Shown one piece after another: positions 8,420-17,359 of a DNA stretch of 37,720 bases (positions are counted from its first letter, which is position 1; each line of letters begins with the position of its first letter). The stretch comes from Synechococcus sp. AG-670-B23. Its GTDB lineage: Bacteria > Cyanobacteriota > Cyanobacteriia > PCC-6307 > Cyanobiaceae. The translations under genes were made by a program, and so were the position numbers. The notes below the pieces were generated by a model that did no database searches, had not been told where the DNA came from, and saw only the letters and a list, made by a program, of their open reading frames with translations. The stretch lies in assembly GCA_003209165.1 (NCBI GenBank), contig QCSL01000019.1:1-37720 (forward strand), given 5' to 3'.

Positions 8420-9625
8420 ATGCTGAGATGGATCAGTGAAATCAAAGATTGGAGTCAGTTGGTATGGGAAGACTGGCGCTTTCGGAAACGCCAACCGGGA
8501 CGCTGGCAAAAAATGACGCTACGGAACATTCCTGTTGCACCTATTGAAGAGCTACTGATGCGTTGGGCAGGTGGCAGCGTCTGGCGAGGCGGACCGCAAC
8601 TGATGCCATGGCACAAATCATGTATTGGCTTGCGTCATTACCGCGGCGACGTACCTGTCGACGATCCCGCCCAACAAATGGGGACAGCAGATCAATGGCC
8701 ATTGAAATGCGGCCGCCTGTTCTGGTGCGGACCGATCGTGCATCATTTTGGTCACCAATTGGGCGAATTCGGCGGTCGCATCCTTATGTCAAGTCTTGAC
8801 CCACGTCAGGGTCACCTGCTGTTTCTGCACCCAGAAGGCAACCAACTCTTCGAAGAGCTGGTGCCCTGGCAGCAAGCTTGGATCCACTACCTCAACCCAG
8901 GGCATAAACCTGTGCTGATTAGCGGAGGAGGCTTTCGTGCACGAGAGCTGGTGGTGGTCCCTCAACAACAACGACTCGGCTGCCCGCCAAGCCCAAGACA
9001 CTTAAGGGCTTTGAACCAACTCGGGGGTTCACTGACCCCAACAATCAATGAGGTAGTGGTGTTGTCACGCGCTCGCTACTCGGCTGCACGGGACAAGTCC
9101 AGTCTTCGGGGATCTGTAGCAGGTGAAGCTACTTTTGATGCGTGGATGCAAAGGCAAGGTGCCCGTATTGTCTATCCGGAAATACTGCCATTGGAGGCTC
9201 AACTAGAGCTATTGCGTTCAACGCAGCATCTGATTGTGGCGGAAGGCAGTGCTTTGCATGCACTCGAATTGCTTGGTCGCCAACCAGAAAAAACCGTAAC
9301 GGTGATCTCCAGGCGACCACTCTGGAGGGGCATGGAGCGCTCGCTTAAAAGCCGCTTTACTCAGCTGCTTTGGATCGATGCTGTGAAAGCATTACATTGG
9401 CTGCCCCCAGCGAATCCCAGGGTGAAGGGTTTAGCCGAACTTGACTGGAAACAGACTGTAGAGACACTTAACACCCGTTTCGGCTGGAACGGCACGCCAA
9501 AAGACATAACAACTTTAGAAGAAGCCTCAAACGCGCAGATTACCGACCTACGACAGATACTGCCAATGGAGACGAAACTATGCACTGCAGACGACCGGAG
9601 ACCGCAAAGAGCGGGAGGGTGGTGA
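8420..9625 (+). CDS. GT61-like (DUF563) glycosyltransferase
   Basis: A 401-residue protein whose C-terminal half matches the GT61/DUF563 pattern: EVVVLSRARYS opens the domain near residue 213, and YPEILPLEAQLELLRS followed by IVAEGSALHALELLG (about residues 252-288) is the family's conserved core. An earlier WCGPIVHHFGHQLGEF segment is also typical of this family. Members transfer pentose or GlcNAc-type sugars to glycans; the exact sugar is unknown here. The ATG at 8420 has a GGAG five bases upstream. The gene stands alone between two gene-poor AT-rich stretches and has intermediate GC. No signal peptide is seen, so action at the cytoplasmic face is likely. Confidence 0.75.
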   Translation: MLRWISEIKDWSQLVWEDWRFRKRQPGRWQKMTLRNIPVAPIEELLMRWAGGSVWRGGPQLMPWHKSCIGLRHYRGDVPVDDPAQQMGTADQWPLKCGRLFWCGPIVHHFGHQLGEFGGRILMSSLDPRQGHLLFLHPEGNQLFEELVPWQQAWIHYLNPGHKPVLISGGGFRARELVVVPQQQRLGCPPSPRHLRALNQLGGSLTPTINEVVVLSRARYSAARDKSSLRGSVAGEATFDAWMQRQGARIVYPEILPLEAQLELLRSTQHLIVAEGSALHALELLGRQPEKTVTVISRRPLWRGMERSLKSRFTQLLWIDAVKALHWLPPANPRVKGLAELDWKQTVETLNTRFGWNGTPKDITTLEEASNAQITDLRQILPMETKLCTADDRRPQRAGGW

Positions 9626-10204
9626 ACTCCACCCACACAACCATGGGATCGATTCTTTATGGCTTCTGATGCCAACTGAAACATTCCACAGTCCAAGCAA
9701 AATATAAGCTCTACTAAAATCCACTTTTCGGCTTATAGACAAAAGTTCAATCCAAAATAACGTAAGAAACCCGAGTAACGAACAGCAGCCAAACCTCCAC
9801 GCACAGGAATCTGATCGAAGACATCTGAGGATTCAGCAAAAATCTGAATCACAAATCAAATCCGAGCATGCACTTTCCATCAAACCAACAACTAGATTAA
9901 GGGAGCTCAAGCCAAAAGTTGCTCACATGAGCCTGCACCAGATAAAGCAAAAAGCGCCTAATTAAAAATTAAGTCCAACTCTGGAGATTAGCCAATTCAT
10001 CAAGTTGCTTTCCGGGGAAATGCCAGACGACCTCTATAAACTTCACAAGATTCATCAAATTTACTTTCACGAAAGCACAAATTATCTAAGCTTTTAAGAC
10101 TCGCAATTGATCAGGACTCTGGCTATTCAAGAATTACTCCGAGGAGACCAATTATAAGTAAAGCTCAAAGAGATACACATAATGCGGATCCACAAACAAA
10201 GAAC
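9626..10204. other. AT-rich gene-poor stretch
   Basis: About 580 bases in which I see no supportable gene. A short minus-strand frame near 9980-10090 reads FIEVVWHFPGKQLDELANL and ends in TAA; it looks protein-like but is only about 36 codons after a stop, so it may be debris of a lost gene. The right end merges into the tgpA remnant. Confidence 0.45.
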
Positions 10205-11165
10205 CCACGAGGCCGAATATTGAGCTGGTGATCCGCTTAAGGCCAACCACCGTTTGGCTTGAACATCCAAAGCTTCTGCACGGGATCCCGCCGGCCATGG
10301 GCCTGCCACCAGCTGAGCAGGCAACCGCTCACTTAAACCGAGGTGTTCAGCAAGCCTGGATCGGAGTTGCCGCCACTGGCGTGAATGGTGCCGGCGCTGA
10401 GATGGGGTGAGCGGGGCATTGACAAGCAGCTGCTGCTGATCCGCCATGGCCTGAAACAGCGGGGCCAGATAGGACTGAACCTTCGCGGCTCGCCGACAAA
10501 GGTGCGGAAAGCTTTCCCCCGGCAGGGGCTCCACACCCCAACGGGCCAGCAGACAAAGCGACTGAATCAGCGGAGAGCGGGGCCGGAGACTAAGGCTCAG
10601 CAACAATCAACCAGCCGCGACGGCCGCGAAACCACCCACAACAATCGCCACATCCAACCAACGCAGCTGAGCACCAAACAGCATCTGCAGCCAGGCATGC
10701 TCACTAACTTGATCGAAACGCAACCACCAGCGCGTCCAAGCCAGATCCAAGTCCCACCACTGCTATTGGAGCCAGCGCCACCCGGGCCCGTTCGCCTCCA
10801 GCAGGGCGCTCTGGGCTCTGGGACTGGCGCGATTGATCTCATCGGCCAGCAACACCTGCGCGAACAGCGGGCAGGGCTGGAAGCGGAAGCTGTCCTCCGC
10901 CGGATTGAACACGTTCAAGCCCGTGAGGTCCGCCGGCAACAGTTCGCTGGTGAAACTCACCCGCTTGAACGCGAGGGCAAAGACCCTGGCCAACGCTTCA
11001 GCCAGGGTCGATTTCCCCATCCCCGGACGGTCTTCGATCAGCAGATGACCACCGGCCAAGACATAACTGAAAACAAACGCACCTGGTGTTCTTTGCCCAG
11101 CAGCACCCGGCCGACAGCCTTGATCAAGGGCAACAGCTCCGATGCAGCTAAGAGATCACGGGTAG
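10205..11165 (-). pseudogene. moxR-tgpA deletion chimera (decayed ATPase/transglutaminase locus)
   Basis: Reading the minus strand from 11165, the frame gives the start of a MoxR AAA ATPase (ELLPLIKAVGRVLLGKE), shifts frame near 11065, then continues as VLAGGHLLIEDRPGMGKSTL (Walker A) and LLADEINRASPRAQSALLEA (Walker B and following). Near 10790 MoxR stops abruptly. After a TAG at 10763-10765 the same frame continues as LDLAWTRWWLRFDQVSEHAW, typical of the region before the C-terminus of TgpA-type transglutaminase membrane proteins. After a TGA (10607-10609) it goes on with LLARWGVEPLPGESFPHL, the DUF4129-like tail. In many bacteria moxR, a DUF58 gene and tgpA are adjacent, so an internal deletion that removed most of the locus explains this. 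Not functional. Confidence 0.8.
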
Positions 11166-11261
11166 CACTACTCCAAATTGACAGGCACACCGAGCAAACG
11201 CTCAGCAAGCCTCACCCACGCGATTCGCTCGCCAGGATGCATAGGCGCAGCAAGCCAAGGC

Positions 11262-12185
11262 GTGAGCCCAAGCAACAACCTCTGGAGCTGGCACGAACGA
11301 TCAATTGGTTGGAGCCTGATGGGCGACACCAACGCCGAAGAGGCCGTGCTGCTGATTCATGGCTTCGGGGCCAACACCAACCACTGGCGTTTCAACCAAC
11401 CGGTGCTGTCCGAACTGCTGCCCACCTACGCCATCGATCTGCTCGGTTTCGGGCGAAGCGATCAGCCCCGGGCTCGCTTAAAGGATGAACCCGTTTCCGC
11501 GGATGCCGTTCATTACGGCTTTGATCTGTGGGGCCAACAGGTGGCTGACTTCTGCCGCGAAGTGATCAATCGACCGGTGCGACTGGTGGGCAACTCGATC
11601 GGCGGGGTTGTCGCCCTCCGAGCAGCACAATTGCTGGGCGAGCACTGCCTTGGCGTGGTGCTGATCGACTGCGCCCAGCGCTTGATGGACGACAAGCAAC
11701 TGGCCAAACAACCGGCCTGGATGGCCTGGATCCGGCCGCTGCTGAAAACAATGGTGCGGCAGCGCTGGCTCAGCACCGCACTGTTCCGCAATGCAGCACG
11801 ACCTAGCGTAATCCTCAGCGTGTTGAAGCAGGCCTACCCCAGTGGGGCCAACATCGAAAACGGATTGGTAGAGCTATTGTTTCAACCTACACAGCGCGAT
11901 GGTGCTGCCGAAGCCTTCCGTGGCTTCATCAACCTTTTTGACGACCATCTGGCCCCGCAGTTGATGGAGGAGCTGACCATTCCCGTGGATCTAATTTGGG
12001 GGGAAAAAGATCCCTGGGAGCCACTCCAAGAAGCTCAGCGCTGGGCAAACAGCATTCAGTGCATTGATTCAATTAACGTCATAGCAAGTGCTGGACATTG
12101 CCCTCACGACGAACGCCCATCAGTCGTCAATCAAATCTTAATCGACAGAATTAAATCTGTCAGGACAGAAGCGAACATATGCTAA
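11262..12185 (+). CDS. Alpha/beta hydrolase
   Basis: A 307-residue alpha/beta-hydrolase fold enzyme from the GTG at 11262. The open frame reaches a TTG at 11178, but the added residues do not look conserved, so the exact start is uncertain. The oxyanion-hole turn LIHGFGANTNHW is near residue 31; the nucleophile elbow is GNSIGG near residue 110; the acid is the Asp of WGEKDPWEP near 250; the His is in SAGHCPHDE near 278. All triad members are present. Substrate unknown; close cyanobacterial relatives are only annotated by fold. It lies divergent to the moxR-tgpA remnant and is partly duplicated as a pseudogene at 13285-13556. Confidence 0.88.
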   Translation: MSPSNNLWSWHERSIGWSLMGDTNAEEAVLLIHGFGANTNHWRFNQPVLSELLPTYAIDLLGFGRSDQPRARLKDEPVSADAVHYGFDLWGQQVADFCREVINRPVRLVGNSIGGVVALRAAQLLGEHCLGVVLIDCAQRLMDDKQLAKQPAWMAWIRPLLKTMVRQRWLSTALFRNAARPSVILSVLKQAYPSGANIENGLVELLFQPTQRDGAAEAFRGFINLFDDHLAPQLMEELTIPVDLIWGEKDPWEPLQEAQRWANSIQCIDSINVIASAGHCPHDERPSVVNQILIDRIKSVRTEANIC

Positions 12186-12223
12186 GGTAAACAATTAGTA
12201 CCTGACGATTAAATTTTGGGCTT

Positions 12224-12886
12224 ATGCAAAATTCTGAGCTTATCTCCAAAGAATACAAAATACTCAACTCTAAGCTTCATAGGGATTCAGATGAATATGG
12301 CAATCGAAATAACTTCCTCTGCAATCAACTCCCTACCTCTATTGCAATAATTAACAAACTATTTAAGTGCAATTCGGTCCTTGATTATGGATGCGGCAAA
12401 GGAATGATTGTTCGCGCTCTTCAGAGCAAGCTTGCCAAGCATTCAATTACTGTTCAAGGGTACGATCCTTGCGTAAAAGCATATGAAACACCACCAAATC
12501 CAGCCGATATCTTAATATCAACAGATGTCCTCGAACATATTGAACCAGATAAAATTGATGTAGTATTGGATCATATTGGGGATCTAACCCTACGATCTTG
12601 CTATTTAATCATAGATTTGCTACCAGCCGTGAAGAATCTTCCAGATGGAAGAAATGCTCACATCATGCTTGAAACAAGTGGATGGTGGCTGGGCAGATTA
12701 TCCAAGATCTTTAGGAGCGGAGTGCACTACATCCTCGAGAAAGAAGCGAATTTAGACACAAAAATGGGACCAACCAGAAAACTCATTTATGTTGGCGCCA
12801 AAAAAGAAAAGGATACACTTATTGCTTTGAATTTGTTTTCAGCGACACACGCGAATACTCATCAGAAGAAAACAAATATTACATAA
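12224..12886 (+). CDS. Class I SAM-dependent methyltransferase
   Basis: A 220-residue protein with SAM motif I as VLDYGCGKGMIVRAL near residues 52-66, a motif II-like acidic end in VQGYDPCVKAY, and STDVLEHIEPDKID near residue 102, the usual motif in small-molecule or sugar methyltransferases. It is AT-rich compared with the hydrolase 38 bases upstream and was probably inserted between the hydrolase and the decayed sigma copy. The substrate is unknown. The neighbourhood of glycosyl- and sulfotransferases makes a surface-glycan acceptor plausible, by context only. Confidence 0.82.
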   Translation: MQNSELISKEYKILNSKLHRDSDEYGNRNNFLCNQLPTSIAIINKLFKCNSVLDYGCGKGMIVRALQSKLAKHSITVQGYDPCVKAYETPPNPADILISTDVLEHIEPDKIDVVLDHIGDLTLRSCYLIIDLLPAVKNLPDGRNAHIMLETSGWWLGRLSKIFRSGVHYILEKEANLDTKMGPTRKLIYVGAKKEKDTLIALNLFSATHANTHQKKTNIT

Positions 12887-12894
12887 ATTTAGCC

Positions 12895-13275
12895 TTAACT
12901 TAATTACTAAGTCGACATTTGAATCGCAAGACCGTCACCCGTCACTCCACCAAACTACTCACCAAATCGCTGTTCATTCCCAAAATTTAATCAATGCCGG
13001 TGAAGCTCATAAGTTATTCTCTCCCCGTACCATAACGTATACGCAAACTTGCTCTTGCAAGTCAAGCATCTGCCCCTAAAGGCTTCATAGTTCACCTTTC
13101 AAGCAATTTTCCTCAACAGAATCGCTGGGCAGATCACTATCTTTAGGGAGAATTTCAAACAATTGGTGTCCTAGCCGTCGCCGACATTCATTTCCAGACG
13201 CACCGGATGGCGTACAAGGCACATCATGTCTTTGACGTGTCTGTAGGGAGCTCAAGAAACTCAACCGGCTCAGTG
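12895..13275 (-). pseudogene. Decayed second copy of the sigma-70 factor (3' part)
   Basis: The minus strand aligns along its length with the 3' part of the intact sigma gene at 14293-15300. Readable pieces include KDMMCLVRHPVRLEMNVGDG (intact copy: KDLMCRARQPVSLEMKVGDG) and SDLPSDSVEENCLKGEL (intact: GDLPSDQVEEDCLKGDL), then LQEQV. In-frame stops and shifts interrupt it. The region corresponds to sigma regions 3 to 4; the 5' half is missing. The upstream end meets the hydrolase remnant within about 10-20 bases. Confidence 0.88.
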
Positions 13276-13284
13276 CTCATGGAC

Positions 13285-13556
13285 ACTATCCGCAGCGTGT
13301 TCAAGCAGGCTTAACCGAGCAGTGCCAACATAGATGACTACTTGGTGGATCTTCTGTGTCAACCCACTCGCCGGAACAAAGCCGCCGAAGACTTCCGCGA
13401 ATTCATCAACCTTTGAAGGACCCCTGGGTGCCTCTACTGGAAGCAAAACGCTGGTGCAAAAATTATTGTTTTTACTCTCTCACAGTGATTTCTGAAGCAA
13501 GGCACTGTCCCCATGACGAGGCAGTGAGCGCCAACAATCAAGTGTTATTCAGAACA
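13285..13556 (+). pseudogene. Decayed second copy of the alpha/beta hydrolase (3' part)
   Basis: The plus strand reads SVFKQA, a stop, then PSSANIDDYLVDLLCQPT and AAEDFREFINL, matching SVLKQAYPSGANIENGLVEL and AAEAFRGFINL of the intact gene. About 27 of 40 positions agree by eye. After FINL a deletion of roughly 25 codons removes the segment before the catalytic Asp; the frame then resumes as KDPWVPLLEAKRW and ARHCPHDEAVSANNQVL (intact: KDPWEPLQEAQRW, AGHCPHDERPSVVNQIL). The 5' two thirds are absent. The 3' end abuts the sulfotransferase stop codon. Confidence 0.9.
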
Positions 13557-13560
13557 CTGT

Positions 13561-14253
13561 TCATGCTTCGCCCTCAACAGACGACATCATGACACGCGAA
13601 AATCGCTGATCACTGAGCACACCTAGGCTCCACAAAGCCGTAAGACATTGATAATCCTCAACAAGAAATCGCTTGAGATTATTTAAAGCTGAAGAATCAA
13701 TGTCCTCTTCGATCCGCCGCTTCGATGCATTACTGCGCTCTCGAATGCCTGACACATCAACACTCAAAAGCCTGGCGCAATCCGAAGCCAAATCTTCCTG
13801 ACACACCACACCCAGAACGTTCATTGGAGTAAGAACACCAAAGAGAGGGCGGAAGTAAAAAGAGATTGACTCACGCAAATGATGCACAGAGTGAAAATCT
13901 CTGGCCACAGCCTGATTTAGACGACCATCAGAGCAATAAAGGGACCTTGCAATTGAACCTAAACTCTGATATTTACGTAAAACTTTTCTTTCTCCAGGAA
14001 ATCGTTGCACCTGGTCTGGCAACTCATCATCGATTACAAGCTTTTTGCGCCATTCGAAAGCTGAAAAAGCTCTATTAATCGGGTTGCGAATGCAGAAAAG
14101 ATAATCACAACTTGAATCTATGACCACACCGTTGACGTGGGACTCAAAAAAGGATGAATAATTATCCGCAACTACAGGGGAAACCGAAAGAAGCTTTTCA
14201 ACGGTCGACCCACCACATTTGCCAATATGAACAAACTGCAGTTGGCGCTTCAC
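13561..14253 (-). CDS. Sulfotransferase-family protein
   Basis: A 230-residue protein with HIGKCGGST at residues 9-17, the 5'-phosphosulfate binding loop, and CIRNPINRAFSAF at residues 54-66, the 3'-phosphate motif with Arg and Ser in place. Length and layout fit the Sulfotransferase_2 type that sulfates glycans using PAPS. The start is a GTG at 14253; an in-frame TAA lies 11 codons upstream and no ATG is available. It lies between the hydrolase remnant and the intact sigma gene, in the position that corresponds to the methyltransferase in the other half of the duplicated block. Acceptor unknown. Confidence 0.8.
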   Translation of the reverse strand: MKRQLQFVHIGKCGGSTVEKLLSVSPVVADNYSSFFESHVNGVVIDSSCDYLFCIRNPINRAFSAFEWRKKLVIDDELPDQVQRFPGERKVLRKYQSLGSIARSLYCSDGRLNQAVARDFHSVHHLRESISFYFRPLFGVLTPMNVLGVVCQEDLASDCARLLSVDVSGIRERSNASKRRIEEDIDSSALNNLKRFLVEDYQCLTALWSLGVLSDQRFSRVMMSSVEGEA

Positions 14254-14292
14254 AGCATCGGCAAGATATCTAACAAGAGCTTAAAGAAGGCC

Positions 14293-15300
14293 TTAGCAAG
14301 CCACGTAAGCTTCAACCTGATCACTTACCCGGCGCAAACCAGCAAGACCATCCCGCTCGAGGTTGCGAACACGGTCGCGGCTCATGCCCAAAATCCGGCC
14401 AATACCGGTGAGGCTCATCGGGTCCTCACCATCCATGCCATAACGCATGCGCAGCACCTGCTCCTGCAGGTGAGGCAACTGCCCTAAAAGGCTCCTCAGA
14501 TCACCCTTCAAGCAGTCTTCCTCCACCTGGTCGCTAGGAAGGTCACCATCGCCGGAGAGCAGCTCTAACAGTTCGGTGTCGTCGCCATCGCCGACCTTCA
14601 TTTCCAAGCTAACCGGTTGGCGGGCGCGGCACATCAGGTCTTTGACATCATTTTCAGGCAGCTCAACAAATGCAGCTAACTCGGTAACGGTGGGGGTGCG
14701 ACCCAGCTCCTGGCTCAGCTCTCGCTGACCCTTCTTGAGCTTGTTCAGCATCTCAGTAATGTGAATCGGAAGACGGATTGTGCGGCTCTTTTCAGCGATG
14801 GCACGCGTGATGCCCTGGCGAATCCACCAATAGGCGTATGTGGAGAACTTGTATCCGCGGGTGGGATCAAATTTCTCTACCCCACGCACCAATCCGATGG
14901 TGCCTTCCTGGATCAGATCCAAAAGCTCCATGTTCCGCTTGGTGTATTTCTTGGCCACACTCACCACCAAGCGGAGGTTTGCAGCCACCATGCGTTCTTT
15001 GGCTCGACGTCCGTGCTGCATCTTGCGCTTGAGCTGCATTGAGGACAGCCCCGACGCCTTGGCAAGCAGCTCACGGCTGGGCTTCTCACCTGACTTACTC
15101 TCTAGCTCAGACTCGAGCAACTCGAGATCCATCAACTCCTGTACTTGGCGCCCCAAGGTGATCTCCTGCTCGTGGGTCAAGAGGGGCACACGGCCAATGT
15201 CGCGCAGATAGGAGCGGACGAGATCAACGTCAGCCGTAGCGGATTTCGCTGGTTTAGCAGCAGATTTGAGCTTTGAAGCAGCGGTCGCAGCCGGAGCCAT
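14293..15300 (-). CDS. Group 2 RNA polymerase sigma-70 factor
   Basis: A 335-residue RpoD-related sigma factor. After an Ala/Lys-rich leader comes region 1.2 (DLVRSYLRDIGRVPLLT), region 2 with the core-binding LLDLIQEGTIGLVRGVEKFD and the -10 reading YAYWWIRQGITRAI, the RTIRLPIHITEMLNKL region 3 opening, and region 4.2 with the helix-turn-helix IGRILGMSRDRVRNLE. It lacks the long N-terminal region 1.1 of a primary sigma factor, so it belongs to the non-essential group 2 type common in cyanobacteria. The ATG at 15300 is preferred; the frame extends 35 codons further but these overlap the mgtE 3' end. A decayed second copy lies at 12895-13275. Confidence 0.93.
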   Translation of the reverse strand: MAPAATAASKLKSAAKPAKSATADVDLVRSYLRDIGRVPLLTHEQEITLGRQVQELMDLELLESELESKSGEKPSRELLAKASGLSSMQLKRKMQHGRRAKERMVAANLRLVVSVAKKYTKRNMELLDLIQEGTIGLVRGVEKFDPTRGYKFSTYAYWWIRQGITRAIAEKSRTIRLPIHITEMLNKLKKGQRELSQELGRTPTVTELAAFVELPENDVKDLMCRARQPVSLEMKVGDGDDTELLELLSGDGDLPSDQVEEDCLKGDLRSLLGQLPHLQEQVLRMRYGMDGEDPMSLTGIGRILGMSRDRVRNLERDGLAGLRRVSDQVEAYVAC

Positions 15301-15352
15301 GGCGCTTCTTTGAGTTATATGAAGAGTACTCCTAAGAAACGTAAACAGACCC

Positions 15353-16813
15353 TCAGAAAACGCCAAGGACAAAGAAATGGGTAGAAATACCTGCAGTCTG
15401 GACAAGCTGCGGCAGTTTGACCAGCAGCCACCCCGCCGTCTTGAGATAGATCAGCGTCCCGGCCACGTCTGTACAAGTGGTGATGAAAGGCGTGGACATC
15501 AACGCCGGATCCAAGCCCATGCGATCAAACAAAAGTGGAAATGCTGCACCCGCCGTGGCAGCCAGGGTGGTGATCGCCAACAGGCTCATCCCCACAGAAA
15601 GGCCCACCAAAGCGCTTTCCCCTCTCCACCAAGCGAAGGGAACCACCAACAGCATCATCAAAACGCCCAGCAACGCCCCCGCCATGGCTTCGCGGCCAAT
15701 CGCCCGCAAGGGTCCGAGGCTGGAGATGCTCTGGGTGCTCAAACCACGGATCACCACCGTGGAGCTCTGGGCCCCCACGTTCCCGCCGGTGCCTCCAAGC
15801 AAGGGAATGAACGCCGCCAGCAAAACCACCTGCTGCAGCACGTCCTCGTTGGCTGCGATCACTTCCGAGGTGAAAAAGCTGGCCAGAACCAGCACCGCCA
15901 GCCACACCACCCGGCGGCGAGCAACGGTGAACAAGTTGCTGCTGAAGTAATCATCGTCGTCGCCGGCCTGAACCGCACCGGCGGCATAGAGATCACGGGT
16001 GGCCTCCTGCTCGATCACGTCGATCACGTCATCCACCGTGACGATGCCCACAAGACGCTGCTCCAGATCCACCACGGGCACGGCGAGGAAGTCGTAGCGC
16101 TGAATCGTGCGCGCCACCTTCTCCTGATCGGTGTCGGTGCTGACGCTGAGCACCTCCTCCGTCATCACATCGCCGATGCGGGCCTGAGGGTCTGCCGTCA
16201 CCAGATCCCTAAGCGACAGGATGCCGGTGAGGCATCGCTCCGCATCGGTGACATAAAGGGAATAAATCGTCTCGGTGTCTCGAGCGCGCCGCCGCACGAT
16301 ATCCAGTGCCAAAGCCGCGGTCTGGTTTTCCTTGAGGGCGATGTATTCGGTCGTCATCAAGCGACCGGCCGTTTCGGAGCGATAACCCAGCAATTCAGCG
16401 GTCACCTTGCGCTCATCGGGGCTTAGCTCGCTCAGCAACTGGCGCACTACCTTTGCCGGCAGTTCCTCAAACAAACGAGCCCGATCATCCGGCGACATCT
16501 CCTCGACCACCTCACGCATCTCCCCGGATCGCAGCAAGCTCAGCAGGCTCTGCTGGGTGGCCGCATCGAGATACTCATAGACACTGATGGCTTCGTCTTT
16601 GCTGAGCAGGCGAAAGGCAATCGCCTGCAAGTTGGCAGGCAGATTGCCAATCGCTTCAGCGATGTCGACCGGCTGAACCGGTTCCAGCAGCAATTTCACA
16701 GCGTCATAATTACCCGCCTGGAGCATCGCGGCGAGCTCATGGGAGATTGCCTCTGCCAGCAACTCAGGCTCAACGCTCAGGCCAGCACTGCTCAGCCCCG
16801 ATGCCTCTGTCAT
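15353..16813 (-). CDS. mgtE: MgtE-type magnesium transporter
   Basis: A 486-residue MgtE channel. The N-terminal superhelical Mg-sensing domain spans about residues 20-150 (for example SPDDRARLFEELPAKVVRQLL), followed by a CBS pair at about 155-280 (ETIYSLYVTDAERCLTGIL; FLAVPVVDLEQRLVGIVTVD) and five expected membrane helices from about residue 305. The pore hallmark GGTGGNVGAQSSTVVIRGLS is intact. The channel admits Mg2+ and closes when cytoplasmic Mg2+ fills the N/CBS domains. It lies upstream of the sigma gene on the same strand with 52 bases between its stop and the sigma ATG. Confidence 0.95.
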   Translation of the reverse strand: MTEASGLSSAGLSVEPELLAEAISHELAAMLQAGNYDAVKLLLEPVQPVDIAEAIGNLPANLQAIAFRLLSKDEAISVYEYLDAATQQSLLSLLRSGEMREVVEEMSPDDRARLFEELPAKVVRQLLSELSPDERKVTAELLGYRSETAGRLMTTEYIALKENQTAALALDIVRRRARDTETIYSLYVTDAERCLTGILSLRDLVTADPQARIGDVMTEEVLSVSTDTDQEKVARTIQRYDFLAVPVVDLEQRLVGIVTVDDVIDVIEQEATRDLYAAGAVQAGDDDDYFSSNLFTVARRRVVWLAVLVLASFFTSEVIAANEDVLQQVVLLAAFIPLLGGTGGNVGAQSSTVVIRGLSTQSISSLGPLRAIGREAMAGALLGVLMMLLVVPFAWWRGESALVGLSVGMSLLAITTLAATAGAAFPLLFDRMGLDPALMSTPFITTCTDVAGTLIYLKTAGWLLVKLPQLVQTAGISTHFFVLGVF

Positions 16814-16885
16814 GCCCCTCCGGCCGGGAGCCCAGTGTATGGCCGTTACAGCCGGTTAACCTCTGCGCTCCATCACTGTTCCACC

Positions 16886-17359
16886 ATGGCGATCAGCGTC
16901 AATGCCGTCTCCGTCACCACCCCCGACGGCAGCAGCAAATCCCTGGGCGACTACACCGGCAAAGTGCTGCTGATCGTGAATGTGGCCAGCCGCTGTGGCT
17001 TCACCAAGCAGTACGCCGGCCTGCAAGCCCTGAACGAGGCCTACGGCGCCAAAGGCCTGGCGGTGCTGGGTTTCCCTTGCAACGACTTCGGCGCCCAGGA
17101 GCCCGGCAGCCTCGACGAAATCAAGAGCTTCTGCTCCACCACCTACGGAGCCGACTTCGAACTCTTCGATAAGGTGCACGCCAAGGGCAGCACCACGGAG
17201 CCCTACACCACCCTCAATAAGATGGACCCCGCAGGCGATGTGGAGTGGAACTTCGAGAAGTTCCTGGTGGGCAAAGACGGCACGGTGATCGCCCGCTTCA
17301 AGAGCAGCGTCACCCCCGAAGACCTCAAGTCGGCGATTGAGGCGGCCCTGGCGGCTTGA
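16886..17359 (+). CDS. Glutathione peroxidase-family thiol peroxidase
   Basis: A 157-residue GPx-fold protein. The catalytic residue is Cys, not selenocysteine, in VASRCGFTKQY near residue 36; the Gln and Trp/Asn partners are in FPCNDFGAQEPG and WNFEKFLVGKDG. It reduces hydroperoxides; bacterial Cys-type members usually use thioredoxin, so glutathione dependence should not be assumed. The open frame reaches back to 16739, but that part is antisense to mgtE, and ATG 16886 gives the normal family length. Its last 35 bases overlap the convergent crcB gene. Confidence 0.93.
   Translation: MAISVNAVSVTTPDGSSKSLGDYTGKVLLIVNVASRCGFTKQYAGLQALNEAYGAKGLAVLGFPCNDFGAQEPGSLDEIKSFCSTTYGADFELFDKVHAKGSTTEPYTTLNKMDPAGDVEWNFEKFLVGKDGTVIARFKSSVTPEDLKSAIEAALAA

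Noticed and set aside
9980..10090. Short minus-strand frame reading FIEVVWHFPGKQLDELANL
   Set aside because: Only about 36 codons after a stop, without a ribosome site or a known family. Probably debris or chance.
10385..11488. A 367-codon plus-strand frame across the moxR-tgpA remnant and the hydrolase start
   Set aside because: It is antisense to clear MoxR and TgpA sequence and then out of frame with the hydrolase. Its composition is artefactual.
13356..13592. A 78-codon plus-strand ORF as a gene of its own
   Set aside because: Its second half is the decayed hydrolase C-terminus and its first half is out of frame with it, so it is part of a pseudogene.
15377..16426. A 349-codon plus-strand frame
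   Set aside because: Antisense to mgtE; rich in His, Gln and Arg as expected for the complement of GC-rich coding DNA.
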